NCBI RefSeq assembly: GCF_022968825.1
Contig: NZ_JALHKS010000001.1
Coordinates: 248,001 to 312,000, forward strand
Direction of reading: 5' to 3'
Length of the DNA: 64,000 nucleotides
Source: Chryseobacterium salipaludis
Lineage (GTDB): Bacteria > Bacteroidota > Bacteroidia > Flavobacteriales > Weeksellaceae
The notes under the pieces are model-generated. The model had not been told where the DNA came from. It ran no database searches and saw nothing but the letters and a program-made list of their open reading frames with translations. This document shows, in pieces, positions 15,357-24,417 of this stretch. The position numbers and the translations under genes are program-made. The first letter of the stretch is position 1, and every line of letters begins with the position of its first letter.

Positions 15357-16580
15357 ATGAAAGACAACGCACTCTCCAATATATTAAATCAACACGATTC
15401 CAAAGAGAATATTGACGGGCAGCTCTATACGCTGAACCTGGGCCCAACCCACCCGGCAACACACGGAATCTTCCAGAATGTGCTGACGATGGACGGCGAA
15501 CGCATCCTGCACTCGGAACAAACGATTGGTTATATACACCGTGCTTTTGAAAAAATTTCTGAAAGACGGAATTTTACGCAGATCACCACGCTGACTGACC
15601 GTATGAATTACTGCAGCGCACCCATCAACAACCTGGGCTGGCACATGACTGTGGAAAAACTCATTGGTTGCGAAGTTCCCAAACGCGTAGATTACATGCG
15701 CGTCATTATGATGGAACTGGCTCGCATTGCCGATCACATGGTTTGCAACGGGGTAACTGCCATGGATGCCGGTGCTATTACCGGACTCACCTATCTTTTC
15801 CAGGAGCGTGAGAAGATTTATGAAATGTACGAGCAAATCTGCGGGGCGAGGATGACGACCAATATGGGACGTATCGGTGGCTTCGAAAGAGATTTTTCTC
15901 CGAAGTTTCATGAATTCCTGCAGACCTGGCTGAAGAAGTTCCCAAAAATCTGGGGCGAGTTCTGCGCACTGAACGAGCGTAACCGTATTTTCATGGATCG
16001 TACAATTGATGCAGGGCCGATCTCTGCAGAACGTGCTTTGAGTTATGGATTCACGGGACCAAACCTGCGCGCAGCGGGTGTGGATTATGATGTTCGTGTT
16101 GCAAATCCATATTCATCTTACCAGGATTTTGATTTCATAATTCCGGTCGGAACTTCCGGTGATACGTATGACCGGTTCATGGTACGCCAGCAGGAAGTTT
16201 GGGAAAGCCTGAAAATCATTAATGAAGCCTATAAAAACCTGCCCGACGGGCCATTCCATGCGGATGTTCCGGAGTTTTATCTGCCGGAAAAGGCAGATGT
16301 GTACAATAACATGGAGGCGCTTATTTATCACTTTAAAATTGTGATGGGTGAAACCGATGTTCCGAAGGGTGAAGTATATCACTCCGTGGAAGGCGGTAAC
16401 GGTGAACTTGGGTTCTATCTGGTAAGCGACGGCGGACGAACTCCGTACCGGCTGCACTTCCGCAGACCTTGCTTCATTTATTACCAGGCGTATCCGGAAA
16501 TGATTCGTGGCTCCATGATCTCAGACGCGATTGTTACCATGTGCAGCATGAATGTTATCGCAGGAGAACTGGATGCCTGA
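15357..16580 (+). CDS. nuoD: NADH-quinone oxidoreductase subunit D
   Basis: 407 residues, 49-kDa subunit. [14 protein letters not shown] near the N-terminus contributes the quinone-site histidines, and [32 protein letters not shown] and [12 protein letters not shown] follow in family order. [18 protein letters not shown] and [19 protein letters not shown] close the protein, as is usual. It binds quinone together with NuoB. Full length with no anomaly. Confidence 0.96.
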   Translation: MKDNALSNILNQHDSKENIDGQLYTLNLGPTHPATHGIFQNVLTMDGERILHSEQTIGYIHRAFEKISERRNFTQITTLTDRMNYCSAPINNLGWHMTVEKLIGCEVPKRVDYMRVIMMELARIADHMVCNGVTAMDAGAITGLTYLFQEREKIYEMYEQICGARMTTNMGRIGGFERDFSPKFHEFLQTWLKKFPKIWGEFCALNERNRIFMDRTIDAGPISAERALSYGFTGPNLRAAGVDYDVRVANPYSSYQDFDFIIPVGTSGDTYDRFMVRQQEVWESLKIINEAYKNLPDGPFHADVPEFYLPEKADVYNNMEALIYHFKIVMGETDVPKGEVYHSVEGGNGELGFYLVSDGGRTPYRLHFRRPCFIYYQAYPEMIRGSMISDAIVTMCSMNVIAGELDA

Positions 16581-16635
16581 TATATTTTATAAATAGTTAA
16601 AACAGAAACCTGCAAATCAGGTTGAAAGAAATAAA

Positions 16636-17145
16636 ATGACCGAAACAATTGCGTTTTCTCCGGAATCAATGGCACAGGTGGAAAAAATTATCCGCCGCTA
16701 TCCGGCAGAACATAAAAAGTCTGCACTGATTCCCGTTTTGCATATTGCACAAAAAGAGTTTGGTGGCTGGCTGCAGGTTCCCGTAATGGATTACGTGGCA
16801 AGCGTGCTGGAAATTCAGCCTATCGAAGTGTACGAAGTGGCTACTTTCTACACGATGTTCAACATGAAGCCGGTAGGTAAATATGTATTGGAAGTTTGTC
16901 GCACCGGGCCATGCATGGTAAATGGCAGCGATGGTATCCTCGAACACTTGTGTACGACGCTGGGCATCAACATCGGCGAAACAACGGCCGACGGAATGTT
17001 CACCATTAAGGCGGTTGAGTGCCTCGGCGCGTGTGGCTATGCACCCATGCTGCAACTGGGCAAATTCTATCATGAGTTTTTAACGAATGAAAAAGTGGAT
17101 GATATCCTGAGGCTGTGCCGGGAAGGAAGCATCGCGATTGATTAA
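16636..17145 (+). CDS. nuoE: NADH-quinone oxidoreductase subunit E
   Basis: 169 residues, 24-kDa subunit with a thioredoxin-like [2Fe-2S] (N1a) domain. The four cysteine ligands fall in EVCRTGPCMVNGS and VECLGACGYAPM. YEVATFYTMFNMKPVG is the conserved middle block. It partners NuoF in the NADH-dehydrogenase module. Followed 14 bases later by nuoF. Confidence 0.95.
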   Translation: MTETIAFSPESMAQVEKIIRRYPAEHKKSALIPVLHIAQKEFGGWLQVPVMDYVASVLEIQPIEVYEVATFYTMFNMKPVGKYVLEVCRTGPCMVNGSDGILEHLCTTLGINIGETTADGMFTIKAVECLGACGYAPMLQLGKFYHEFLTNEKVDDILRLCREGSIAID

Positions 17146-17159
17146 TTTTAAAGAAAGTC

Positions 17160-18512
17160 ATGAAGAAGCTTTTATTAAAAGACGCACACGTTGAAGGCAT
17201 CAGAACCTACGACGTTTACCGAAAGCAAGGCGGATATACTGCTGCTGAAAAAGCGTTTAAAATGCAACCGGATGAAATTACCGAAGAAGTAAAAACTTCC
17301 GGACTGCGCGGACGCGGCGGCGCGGGTTTCCCGACCGGCCTGAAATGGAGCTTTCTGGCCAAGCCGGAAGGTGTGCCGAGATACCTGGTAGTAAACGCTG
17401 ATGAATCTGAGCCGGGAACATTTAAAGACCGGTATCTGATGGAGTTTATTCCGCATATCCTGATCGAAGGGATGCTGATCTCTTCTTATGCTCTGGGTGC
17501 AAACACCGCCTATATTTATATCCGCGGAGAATATTCCTGGATTCCCGACATTCTGGAACAGGCCATTGATGAAGCAAAAGCGGCCGGCTTTTTAGGAAAG
17601 AATATTCTGGGCACAGGTTACGATCTGGAAATTTACGTGCACCGCGGTGCCGGCGCCTACATTTGTGGTGAGGAAACCGCGCTGTTGGAATCACTCGAAG
17701 GAAAGCGTGGGAATCCACGTTTAAAACCACCTTTCCCAGCGGTTAAAGGTCTTTGGGCCTGCCCTACTGTGGTAAATAATGTGGAAACCATTGCAGCCGT
17801 AGTTCCCATCCTGGATATGGGTGGCAGTGAATACGCCAAAATTGGTGTTGGTAAATCTACCGGAACAAAACTGATCTCCGCATGTGGAAATATTAACAAG
17901 CCGGGAGTTTACGAGATTGATATGACCATCACCGTGGAAGAATTTATCTACAGTGATGAATATTGCGGCGGTATTCCGAATGGTAAAAAGCTAAAAGCCT
18001 GTATTCCGGGTGGAAGCTCCGTTCCGATTGTACCTGCGAATCTTTTATTGCAAACGATCAGCGGCGCACCGCGATATATGAATTATGAATCCCTGGCAGA
18101 CGGTGGTTTTGCCACCGGCACCATGATGGGATCCGGTGGATTCATTGTGCTGGATGAAGATCAGAGTGTCGTACAACACACCCTGACCCTCGCTCGTTTC
18201 TATGCCCATGAAAGTTGCGGCCAGTGTACACCGTGCCGTGAGGGAACGCCATGGATGTTTAAGATTTTACAGAAAATTTATTCCGGAAACGGAACGATGG
18301 CAGACATTGATCTGTTGTGGGATATTCAGAGAAAAATAGAGGGTAATACCATTTGTCCGCTCGGAGATGCGGCAGCCTGGCCGGTAGCGGCCGCGATCCG
18401 CCATTTCCGGGATGAGTTTGAGTGGTATATAGATAATCCTGAGTCACAGACGAGGAATTACGGTATCGGAAATTATGCCGATCCGCTTCCGGTGGTGGCG
18501 AAGGCAGAGTAA
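17160..18512 (+). CDS. nuoF: NADH-quinone oxidoreductase subunit F
   Basis: 450 residues, the NADH- and FMN-binding 51-kDa subunit. GLRGRGGAGFPTGLKW (about 49-64) is the glycine-rich NADH loop; VVNADESEPGTFKDR and GAGAYICGEETALLESLEG are the FMN and NADH blocks; ESCGQCTPCREGTPW and NTICPLGDAAAWP give the N3 [4Fe-4S] cysteines. NADH oxidation starts here. Unusually for this compact operon, a 501-bp stretch without a recognised gene follows before nuoG. Confidence 0.96.
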   Translation: MKKLLLKDAHVEGIRTYDVYRKQGGYTAAEKAFKMQPDEITEEVKTSGLRGRGGAGFPTGLKWSFLAKPEGVPRYLVVNADESEPGTFKDRYLMEFIPHILIEGMLISSYALGANTAYIYIRGEYSWIPDILEQAIDEAKAAGFLGKNILGTGYDLEIYVHRGAGAYICGEETALLESLEGKRGNPRLKPPFPAVKGLWACPTVVNNVETIAAVVPILDMGGSEYAKIGVGKSTGTKLISACGNINKPGVYEIDMTITVEEFIYSDEYCGGIPNGKKLKACIPGGSSVPIVPANLLLQTISGAPRYMNYESLADGGFATGTMMGSGGFIVLDEDQSVVQHTLTLARFYAHESCGQCTPCREGTPWMFKILQKIYSGNGTMADIDLLWDIQRKIEGNTICPLGDAAAWPVAAAIRHFRDEFEWYIDNPESQTRNYGIGNYADPLPVVAKAE

Positions 18513-18582
18513 GATGCAATAACGCTTCAGAATGCTGCACTGACTGTTTTTCAGATAAGACCTGGTCTGGAGCAGCAAATCA

Positions 18583-18693
18583 ATGGACGGTAACGCAGTT
18601 GCTTTGAAGAGAAAAATTGACAGAGTCAAAGCAAATTCTTATTTAGAAAATAAACAAAGGAAGAATACAAGCCGCTGCTTGCTCACCAAATGA
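18583..18693 (+). CDS. Possible small ORF in the nuoF-nuoG gap (36 aa)
   Basis: ATG-started frame of 36 residues, strongly basic (MDGNAVALKRKIDRVK at its start, many Lys and Arg). No ribosome-binding hint, no membrane segment, no recognised family. Its end lies 17 bases before the second short frame. It may be a chance frame or a piece of a decayed gene; evidence is limited to position in a transcribed operon. Confidence 0.2.
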   Translation: MDGNAVALKRKIDRVKANSYLENKQRKNTSRCLLTK

Positions 18694-18709
18694 AGTTGAA
18701 AAGCAGTCA

Positions 18710-18853
18710 ATGAGTAGCGCAGGCGTTTTTTTCCTAAAATCAATAAAAAGTTATTCGAACGTCGAAGAATTCATTGCAATCCGTAGCCAGTTACAGCTGG
18801 ATAGGCAGGCAAATAATATTGTGATGTCTGAAGCAATTTTAAAAGACGGATGA
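18710..18853 (+). CDS. Possible small ORF in the nuoF-nuoG gap (47 aa)
   Basis: ATG-started frame of 47 residues beginning MSSAGVFFLKSIKSYSNVEE; the same frame is open upstream to 18647 without another ATG. The sequence has protein-like composition and a predicted helical second half (FIAIRSQLQLDRQ, IVMSEAILKDG), more gene-like than its neighbour. No family is recognised. If real, it would be expressed with complex I. It could also be the 3' remnant of a longer lost gene. Confidence 0.3.
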   Translation: MSSAGVFFLKSIKSYSNVEEFIAIRSQLQLDRQANNIVMSEAILKDG

Positions 18854-19013
18854 GCGCAGAAAAGAACACATCAATATCATTGATATGGCAGTGCCTGGCT
18901 AGCAGCCTGAGAAAGCATTACAACATTTGATATTGAGTAGCATGATTCTTAAATTGGATATCTTTTTATAAATAATTAATATAAGCATCAGCGTAAAGCT
19001 AAAAGCTAAAGAT

Positions 19014-20012
19014 ATGAGCGAAGAGCTAAAAAAAATAAAAGTGATCATAGACGGACAGGAAACAGAAGTGCTTCCCGGCACCACCATTCTGGAAGCTGCC
19101 CGTCAGATCGGTGGGAAATCGGTTCCGCCGGCGATGTGTTATTACAAACCACTTGAAAACAGTGGCGGACGTTGCCGTACCTGCCTTGTAGAAGTTTCCA
19201 AAGGATCTGATGCCGACCCGCGTCCGATGCCAAAACTGGTCGCAAGCTGCCGTACTGCCGTGATGGAAGGAATGGAAATTAAAAACCTGACCTCCGAGAA
19301 AACCCAGGAAGCACGCCATGCTGTAACGGAGTTTCTTTTGGTTAACCACCCGCTGGATTGTCCTGTTTGTGACCAGGCTGGTGAGTGCCACCTTCAGGAC
19401 CTGGCGTATGAACACGGTTTGGAGCGAACACGTACGGAATTTGAAAGACGCACTTTCGAGCCGGAGGATATCGGTCCGTACATCAAACTAAATATGAACC
19501 GCTGCATTCTTTGTGCACGTTGTGTTTTAGTAGCGAATCAACTGACTGAAAAGCGCGAGCACGGTATCCTGTTCCGAGGCGACCATGCGGAAATTTCCAC
19601 GTATCTTAACAAAGCGTTGGATAATGATTTTATTGGGAATGTGATCGACGTTTGTCCGGTAGGGGCGCTTACAGATCGTACTTCCCGCTTTGCCAGCCGC
19701 GTGTGGTTTACAAAACCGGTAAACGCTACCTGCAGCTGCGATAAGTGCTCCGGAAGAGCGGTGCTCTGGATGAAGGGCGACGAAATTATCCGCGTAACCA
19801 CGCGTCAGGATCAGTACGGTGAAGCCGAAGAATGGATTTGCAACGAGTGCCGATTTGAGCGTAAGGATTTAAAATACTGGAATATAGAAGGACCCCGACA
19901 TATTGACCGTCATTCCGTTATTTCCCTCAACCATTACGAAAAACCGAAAAACACGATCAATTTGCTTGATAATGCTGAAGCAAAGCAGATCAGTGAAAAA
20001 GACATAAAATAA
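19014..20012 (+). CDS. nuoG: NADH-quinone oxidoreductase subunit G, short form
   Basis: 332 residues. Present are the N-terminal [2Fe-2S] domain (N1b; CYYKP, GGRCRTCLVEV), the histidine-cysteine [4Fe-4S] motif (HPLDCPVCDQAGECHLQD), and a further cluster site (CILCARCVL and VIDVCPVGAL). After these comes a small cysteine-rich part (CSCDKCSGRAV, WICNECRFE) resembling the Fe4S entry of the molybdopterin family. The large molybdopterin-like C-terminal domain of E. coli NuoG is absent, and nuoH begins two bases after the stop, so nothing has been cut off downstream. Short NuoG is, to my knowledge, normal in Bacteroidetes and not a pseudogene. Confidence 0.93.
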   Translation: MSEELKKIKVIIDGQETEVLPGTTILEAARQIGGKSVPPAMCYYKPLENSGGRCRTCLVEVSKGSDADPRPMPKLVASCRTAVMEGMEIKNLTSEKTQEARHAVTEFLLVNHPLDCPVCDQAGECHLQDLAYEHGLERTRTEFERRTFEPEDIGPYIKLNMNRCILCARCVLVANQLTEKREHGILFRGDHAEISTYLNKALDNDFIGNVIDVCPVGALTDRTSRFASRVWFTKPVNATCSCDKCSGRAVLWMKGDEIIRVTTRQDQYGEAEEWICNECRFERKDLKYWNIEGPRHIDRHSVISLNHYEKPKNTINLLDNAEAKQISEKDIK

Positions 20013-20014
20013 TT

Positions 20015-21073
20015 ATGGAGTTATTAACTTTTAAGCTTATTCTCGTAGCTGCCCTGTTTGCCCTCTCACTGGGCATCGCAGCCTACTCCACCTGGGGCGA
20101 GCGTAAAGTAGCAGCCATCCTGCAGGACCGTATTGGTCCGAACCGTGCGGGGCCGTTTGGTATTTTACAGCCGCTGGCAGACGGTGGTAAACTTTTCTTT
20201 AAGGAAGGTTTTGTGCCGCAAAATGCCGATAAATTCCTGTTCTACATTGGGCCGGCTATTACCATGTTTATCTCACTGATTACCGGAGCCGTAATACCGT
20301 GGGGCAAGTCGCTGAATATCGGCGGAACTTCTTTTGAAGTGCAGGTAGCGAATATCGATGTAGGCGTACTTTATCTGATCGGGATGGTTTCCATCGGTGT
20401 GTACGGGATGATGATCGGAGGCTGGGCTTCCAATAACAAATATTCCCTGATTGGTGCTATTCGTGCTTCGTCTCAGATGATTTCCTACGAACTCGCCATG
20501 GGTCTTTCCTTGCTGTCTATTATTTTAATGGCAGGCAGCCTGGATTTATATCATATTACGTCCACACAAGGAACGGGCAAAATCTGGGGCTTTATTCCCG
20601 CAGATGGAATGAACTGGAATATTTTCTATCAGCCGCTGGCCTTTATTATTTTCTTTGTGGCGGCCATGGCAGAAACCAACCGGCACCCATTTGACCTGCC
20701 GGAATGTGAGTCGGAGCTTGTGAACGGGTATATGACAGAATATTCATCGATGAACTTCGGACAGTATATGTTCGGTGAATATGTAAACATGTTTATCTCC
20801 AACGCTTTAATCGTTACCTTGTTCTTTGGTGGTTTTAACTATCCGGGAATTAACTGGGTGAGCGAAAACTGGGGAGAAAACACCGCCGGAATTTTAAGTA
20901 TTGTGGCCATGCTGGCGAAAGTAGTTATCGGGATTTTAATTTTTATGTGGATTCGCTGGACTATTCCACGCTTCCGCTACGACCAGCTGATGCACCTGGG
21001 GTGGAAAACCCTGATTCCGCTGGCTTTGGTAAACCTGATTATTACCGCAGGCGTCATTGTATTTTTCGCCTGA
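20015..21073 (+). CDS. nuoH: NADH-quinone oxidoreductase subunit H
   Basis: 352 residues, about eight membrane helices. GERKVAAILQDRIGPNRAGPFG (positions about 28-49) is the family signature lining the quinone entry, and AETNRHPFDLPECESELVNG is the charged loop that follows. It anchors the peripheral arm and forms part of the quinone tunnel. The start is two bases after the nuoG stop, indicating tight coupling. Confidence 0.96.
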   Translation: MELLTFKLILVAALFALSLGIAAYSTWGERKVAAILQDRIGPNRAGPFGILQPLADGGKLFFKEGFVPQNADKFLFYIGPAITMFISLITGAVIPWGKSLNIGGTSFEVQVANIDVGVLYLIGMVSIGVYGMMIGGWASNNKYSLIGAIRASSQMISYELAMGLSLLSIILMAGSLDLYHITSTQGTGKIWGFIPADGMNWNIFYQPLAFIIFFVAAMAETNRHPFDLPECESELVNGYMTEYSSMNFGQYMFGEYVNMFISNALIVTLFFGGFNYPGINWVSENWGENTAGILSIVAMLAKVVIGILIFMWIRWTIPRFRYDQLMHLGWKTLIPLALVNLIITAGVIVFFA

Positions 21074-21128
21074 TAAAAAAATGAGAAGTTGAATGTGCCG
21101 CTTCACTGCGCACTAGGAACCTATTAAT

Positions 21129-21677
21129 ATGAAACTGACGAACCGATCCAAAGTTGTTTCTGATAAAGAAATGACGTTTATGGAAAAACTATATCTCCCG
21201 GAGATCTTCAAGGGAATGGCGATTACGTTGCGCCACGCGTTGCAGGGTCCGAAAGGAAAAGTATATGCTTACCCGGAACAGCAGCGTCCGCGCGCCAAAG
21301 TATGGCGGGGACTGCACGTGCTGAAGCGCGACGAGGAGGGGCGCGAACGCTGTACCGCGTGCGGTCTTTGTGCTGTAGCCTGCCCGGCAGAAGCCATTAC
21401 CATGACCGCAGCAGAACGCACACGTGATGAAAAACATTTGTACCGCGAAGAAAAATATGCAGCCGTATATGAAATCAATATGCTCCGCTGTATCTTCTGC
21501 GGCTTGTGCGAAGAAGCCTGCCCCAAATCAGCCATTTACCTGACAGACCGTCTGGTAGATGTGGAAACCAACCGCGGCAGCTTCGTGTACGGTAAAGACA
21601 AACTGGTGGAAGACATCAACCGCAGAATTGATATTACCGAGAGACAAAGTGAACTGCAAAAAAAATCAGTGAAATAA
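21129..21677 (+). CDS. nuoI: NADH-quinone oxidoreductase subunit I
   Basis: 182 residues with two ferredoxin-type [4Fe-4S] motifs: CTACGLCAVACPAEA and CIFCGLCEEACPKSA (clusters N6a and N6b). The N-terminal amphipathic part (YLPEIFKGMAITLRH) lies on the membrane arm. It relays electrons to NuoB. The stop is followed one base later by nuoJ. Confidence 0.95.
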   Translation: MKLTNRSKVVSDKEMTFMEKLYLPEIFKGMAITLRHALQGPKGKVYAYPEQQRPRAKVWRGLHVLKRDEEGRERCTACGLCAVACPAEAITMTAAERTRDEKHLYREEKYAAVYEINMLRCIFCGLCEEACPKSAIYLTDRLVDVETNRGSFVYGKDKLVEDINRRIDITERQSELQKKSVK

Positions 21678-21678
21678 T

Positions 21679-22173
21679 ATGGAGCAGATTATTTTCTTTG
21701 CCGTGGCTGCGCTGGCCATTTTAAGTGCTGCTTATTTTGTATTCGCAAGAAATGCTCTGTATGCAATTCTGTCACTCATTATTACTTTCTTTTCCATTGC
21801 GGGATTGTACATTCTTTTAAATGCGCAGTTCCTGGGAATCGTTCAGATCATCGTTTACGCGGGCGCCATCATGGTTTTGTTCCTTTATATCCTGATGATG
21901 CTGAACCTGAATAAAGAGGATGAAAGCCGCAAGCATAACCTGCCGAAATTCATCGGGATCTTCAGTGGCGGTTTACTGCTCGTTGGCATCCTGGGTGCCT
22001 TCCGCGGGCTGAACCAACATCAGGTAGCGCAGAATGTTGATACTTCTGCCGGTCTGACGAAGAACCTCGGAAAACTGTTGTTTAATGAATATGTACTGCC
22101 TTTCGAACTTGCTTCCATTTTGATTTTAGCCGGAATTGTAGGCGCGGTATTAATTGGTAAAAAAGATTTATAA
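21679..22173 (+). CDS. nuoJ: NADH-quinone oxidoreductase subunit J
   Basis: 164 residues, five membrane helices. The segment FLGIVQIIVYAGAIMVLFLYILMM holds the conserved pi-bulge helix 3 of the family (key residues Y and G-A). It belongs to the first antiporter-like region of the membrane arm. Starts one base after nuoI; its stop is seven bases before nuoK. Confidence 0.94.
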   Translation: MEQIIFFAVAALAILSAAYFVFARNALYAILSLIITFFSIAGLYILLNAQFLGIVQIIVYAGAIMVLFLYILMMLNLNKEDESRKHNLPKFIGIFSGGLLLVGILGAFRGLNQHQVAQNVDTSAGLTKNLGKLLFNEYVLPFELASILILAGIVGAVLIGKKDL

Positions 22174-22180
22174 ATACAGC

Positions 22181-22510
22181 ATGGAAAACGTAAACTCATT
22201 TATACAGTCGGTTCCGCTGGATTATTTCATCATCCTGAGTACGATTCTTTTCTGTCTGGGCGTCGTCGGCGTACTGGTGCGTAAGAATGCGATTGTAATC
22301 CTGGGATGTGTGGAGCTGATGCTTAATTCGGTGAATCTGATGCTGGCTGCTTTTTCAAGTTATAAAGGTGACGGAAACGGCCAGATCCTGGTCTTCTTTA
22401 TCATGGTGGTCGCTGCGGCTGAAGTAGCGGTGGGCCTGGCCATTATCGCCATGCTGTTCCGCAATACCAAATCGGTAGACATCAGTATTTTTAATAAACT
22501 AAGAGGGTGA
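22181..22510 (+). CDS. nuoK: NADH-quinone oxidoreductase subunit K
   Basis: 109 residues from the ATG at 22181 (MENVNSFIQSVPLDYF); a longer frame reading into nuoJ has no better start. Three membrane helices carry the conserved membrane glutamates in GCVELMLNSVNLM and VVAAAEVAVGLAI, which take part in proton transfer. Length is usual for NuoK plus a short N-terminal tail. Confidence 0.94.
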   Translation: MENVNSFIQSVPLDYFIILSTILFCLGVVGVLVRKNAIVILGCVELMLNSVNLMLAAFSSYKGDGNGQILVFFIMVVAAAEVAVGLAIIAMLFRNTKSVDISIFNKLRG

Positions 22511-22518
22511 TTATTTAC

Positions 22519-24414
22519 ATGGAAAATATTATTTATACAATTGTCCTGCTGCCACTGATCGGGTTTCTGATCAACGGGCTCTTCGGTAAGAATTTACCGA
22601 AAGTTCTGGTGGGCGGACTGGCGACTGCGGTCGTTTTCGGAGCATTCTGCCTGGCGCTGAGCATTTTCTTTTCTTATGATGCGGGTTCGCCTCCTACGGT
22701 GATCCGCGCCTTCGAATGGTTCCGTTTTAACGGAGTGCAGGTGAATTTCGGTTTTCAGGTCGATCAGCTGTCACTGATGATGGTGTTGATCATTACCGGA
22801 ATCGGTTCTTTAATTCATCTTTACTCCATGGGGTATATGGCAACGGATAAAGGATATTATAAGTTCTTCACCTACCTGAACCTCTTTATTTTCTCTATGT
22901 TATTGCTGGTTCTGGGAAGCAACTACCTCATCCTCTTCATCGGCTGGGAAGGTGTTGGTTTATGCTCCTACCTGCTCATCGGTTTCTGGTATGAAAACAA
23001 AGAGTACGGCGCGGCGGCCCGTAAGGCTTTCATCATGAACCGTATCGGTGACCTGGGAATGATTATCGGAATTATGGCAATCGCGTATCAGACCAATGCG
23101 ATTGATTTCCTTTCGGTTGCCCAAAACTCTGCGAAATTTGAACTGGATTCACCGGTGGTAATCTTCATCACGGCCAGTTTATTTATCGGGGCTATGGGTA
23201 AATCCGCGCAGGTTCCTTTATTCACTTGGTTACCGGATGCGATGGCAGGGCCTACACCGGTGTCTGCACTTATCCACGCGGCGACCATGGTGACGGCGGG
23301 GATTTATTTGGTGGTTCGTTCCAACTTCCTGTTCTCTCTGGCTCCTACTACCATGGATGGCATTATGCTTATCGGACTAATTACTGCGCTGATTGCCGCC
23401 TTCATCGGTTTAAGACAAAATGATATCAAAAAAGTACTCGCCTACTCCACTGTTTCACAGCTTGGGTTTATGTTTGTGGCCGTGGGAATTGGTGCTTATA
23501 CTACCGCCATGTTCCACCTGATGACACATGCATTTTTCAAGGCGTTGCTGTTCCTTGGTTCCGGCTCGGTAATCCACGCCATGAGCGGCGAACAGGATAT
23601 GCGATTTATGGGTGGCCTGAAAAAATATATCCCGATCACGCATATTACTTTCCTGATCGGAACCTTTGCCATCTCCGGTTTCCCTTTCCTCTCCGGAATG
23701 ATTTCCAAAGATGAAATTCTGGCGAGCGCGTACGGAAAGAATCCGATCGTTTGGGGATTTCTCTTTCTGGCGGCAACTTTAACGGCTATCTATATGTTCC
23801 GTGCATACTACCTGACTTTTCATGGCAACTTCCGTGGGACCGATGCTCAAAAGAGCCACTTGCATGAAAGCCCGTTGAGCATGACGATTCCTTTAATCGT
23901 GCTGGCTGTTCTTTCTGTAGTAGGAGGTTTTATCCAACTGCCGCATTTCGTCGGACATGGTGAATATGGTAACCTTGGGAAATGGCTGCAGAATATCTAT
24001 GTATATGATGTGAAACTGGCAGAAGTTCCTTTCAGTACCGAAATGATTTTGCTGGCACTTACCGTTATTATGTTTTTCACGGTATGGTTTGCCGTGTATC
24101 ATATCTATATTAAAAAAGGCAAAATGGCGCTGCCCGATGCCGAATACACCGGCTGGCAAAGACTTTCCAACCGCAAGCTGTTCTTTGATGAATTGAACAA
24201 TGTCACTTTTGTAAAAATGATTGAAGGAATGGGCGTTGGTGGAAATATGTTCGACAAGGGCATCCTGAACCGCTTTGTGGATTTCATCGGCTGGGGTGCA
24301 GAAGATTCCGGTCATGCCGCCAAAAGACTGCAGAATGGCAGTGTGGAAAATTATGTCCTGATCATGTCGCTGGCAATCGGGCTCATACTAATCGTTAACT
24401 TTATATTACAGTAA
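22519..24414 (+). CDS. nuoL: NADH-quinone oxidoreductase subunit L
   Basis: 631 residues from the ATG giving MENIIYTIVLLPLIGF. It is an antiporter-like subunit with about 14-16 helices: FIGWEGVGLCSYLLIGFWYE holds the conserved glutamate, and TWLPDAMAGPTPVSALIHAATMV and THAFFKALLFLGSGSVIH hold the lysine and histidines of the proton channel. The C-terminal part (after about 550) forms the long lateral helix. Full length, no anomaly. Confidence 0.96.
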   Translation: MENIIYTIVLLPLIGFLINGLFGKNLPKVLVGGLATAVVFGAFCLALSIFFSYDAGSPPTVIRAFEWFRFNGVQVNFGFQVDQLSLMMVLIITGIGSLIHLYSMGYMATDKGYYKFFTYLNLFIFSMLLLVLGSNYLILFIGWEGVGLCSYLLIGFWYENKEYGAAARKAFIMNRIGDLGMIIGIMAIAYQTNAIDFLSVAQNSAKFELDSPVVIFITASLFIGAMGKSAQVPLFTWLPDAMAGPTPVSALIHAATMVTAGIYLVVRSNFLFSLAPTTMDGIMLIGLITALIAAFIGLRQNDIKKVLAYSTVSQLGFMFVAVGIGAYTTAMFHLMTHAFFKALLFLGSGSVIHAMSGEQDMRFMGGLKKYIPITHITFLIGTFAISGFPFLSGMISKDEILASAYGKNPIVWGFLFLAATLTAIYMFRAYYLTFHGNFRGTDAQKSHLHESPLSMTIPLIVLAVLSVVGGFIQLPHFVGHGEYGNLGKWLQNIYVYDVKLAEVPFSTEMILLALTVIMFFTVWFAVYHIYIKKGKMALPDAEYTGWQRLSNRKLFFDELNNVTFVKMIEGMGVGGNMFDKGILNRFVDFIGWGAEDSGHAAKRLQNGSVENYVLIMSLAIGLILIVNFILQ

Positions 24415-24417
24415 TAC

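Larger units (their letters stand above)
18513..19013 (+). other. Unexplained 501-bp spacer between nuoF and nuoG
   Basis: Every other gap in the nuo operon is below 75 bp. This one is AT-richer than its flanks and holds two short open frames (18583-18693 and 18710-18853) that match nothing I recognise. A short inverted repeat ATCAAT/ATTGAT lies at 18870-18884, and a repeated AAAGCTAA string is found just before the nuoG ATG. There is no T-tailed terminator and no convincing TAnnTTTG promoter. It may be a decayed gene, a long leader of the nuoG segment, or an insertion remnant. Confidence 0.6.

Noticed and set aside
18647-18853. Decayed nuoG extension in the spacer
   Set aside because: The frames show no iron-sulfur or molybdopterin signatures and lie ahead of nuoG, not after it.
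19014-20012. nuoG as a truncated pseudogene
   Set aside because: All cluster motifs are intact, nuoH follows in close coupling, and short NuoG is known in Bacteroidetes.
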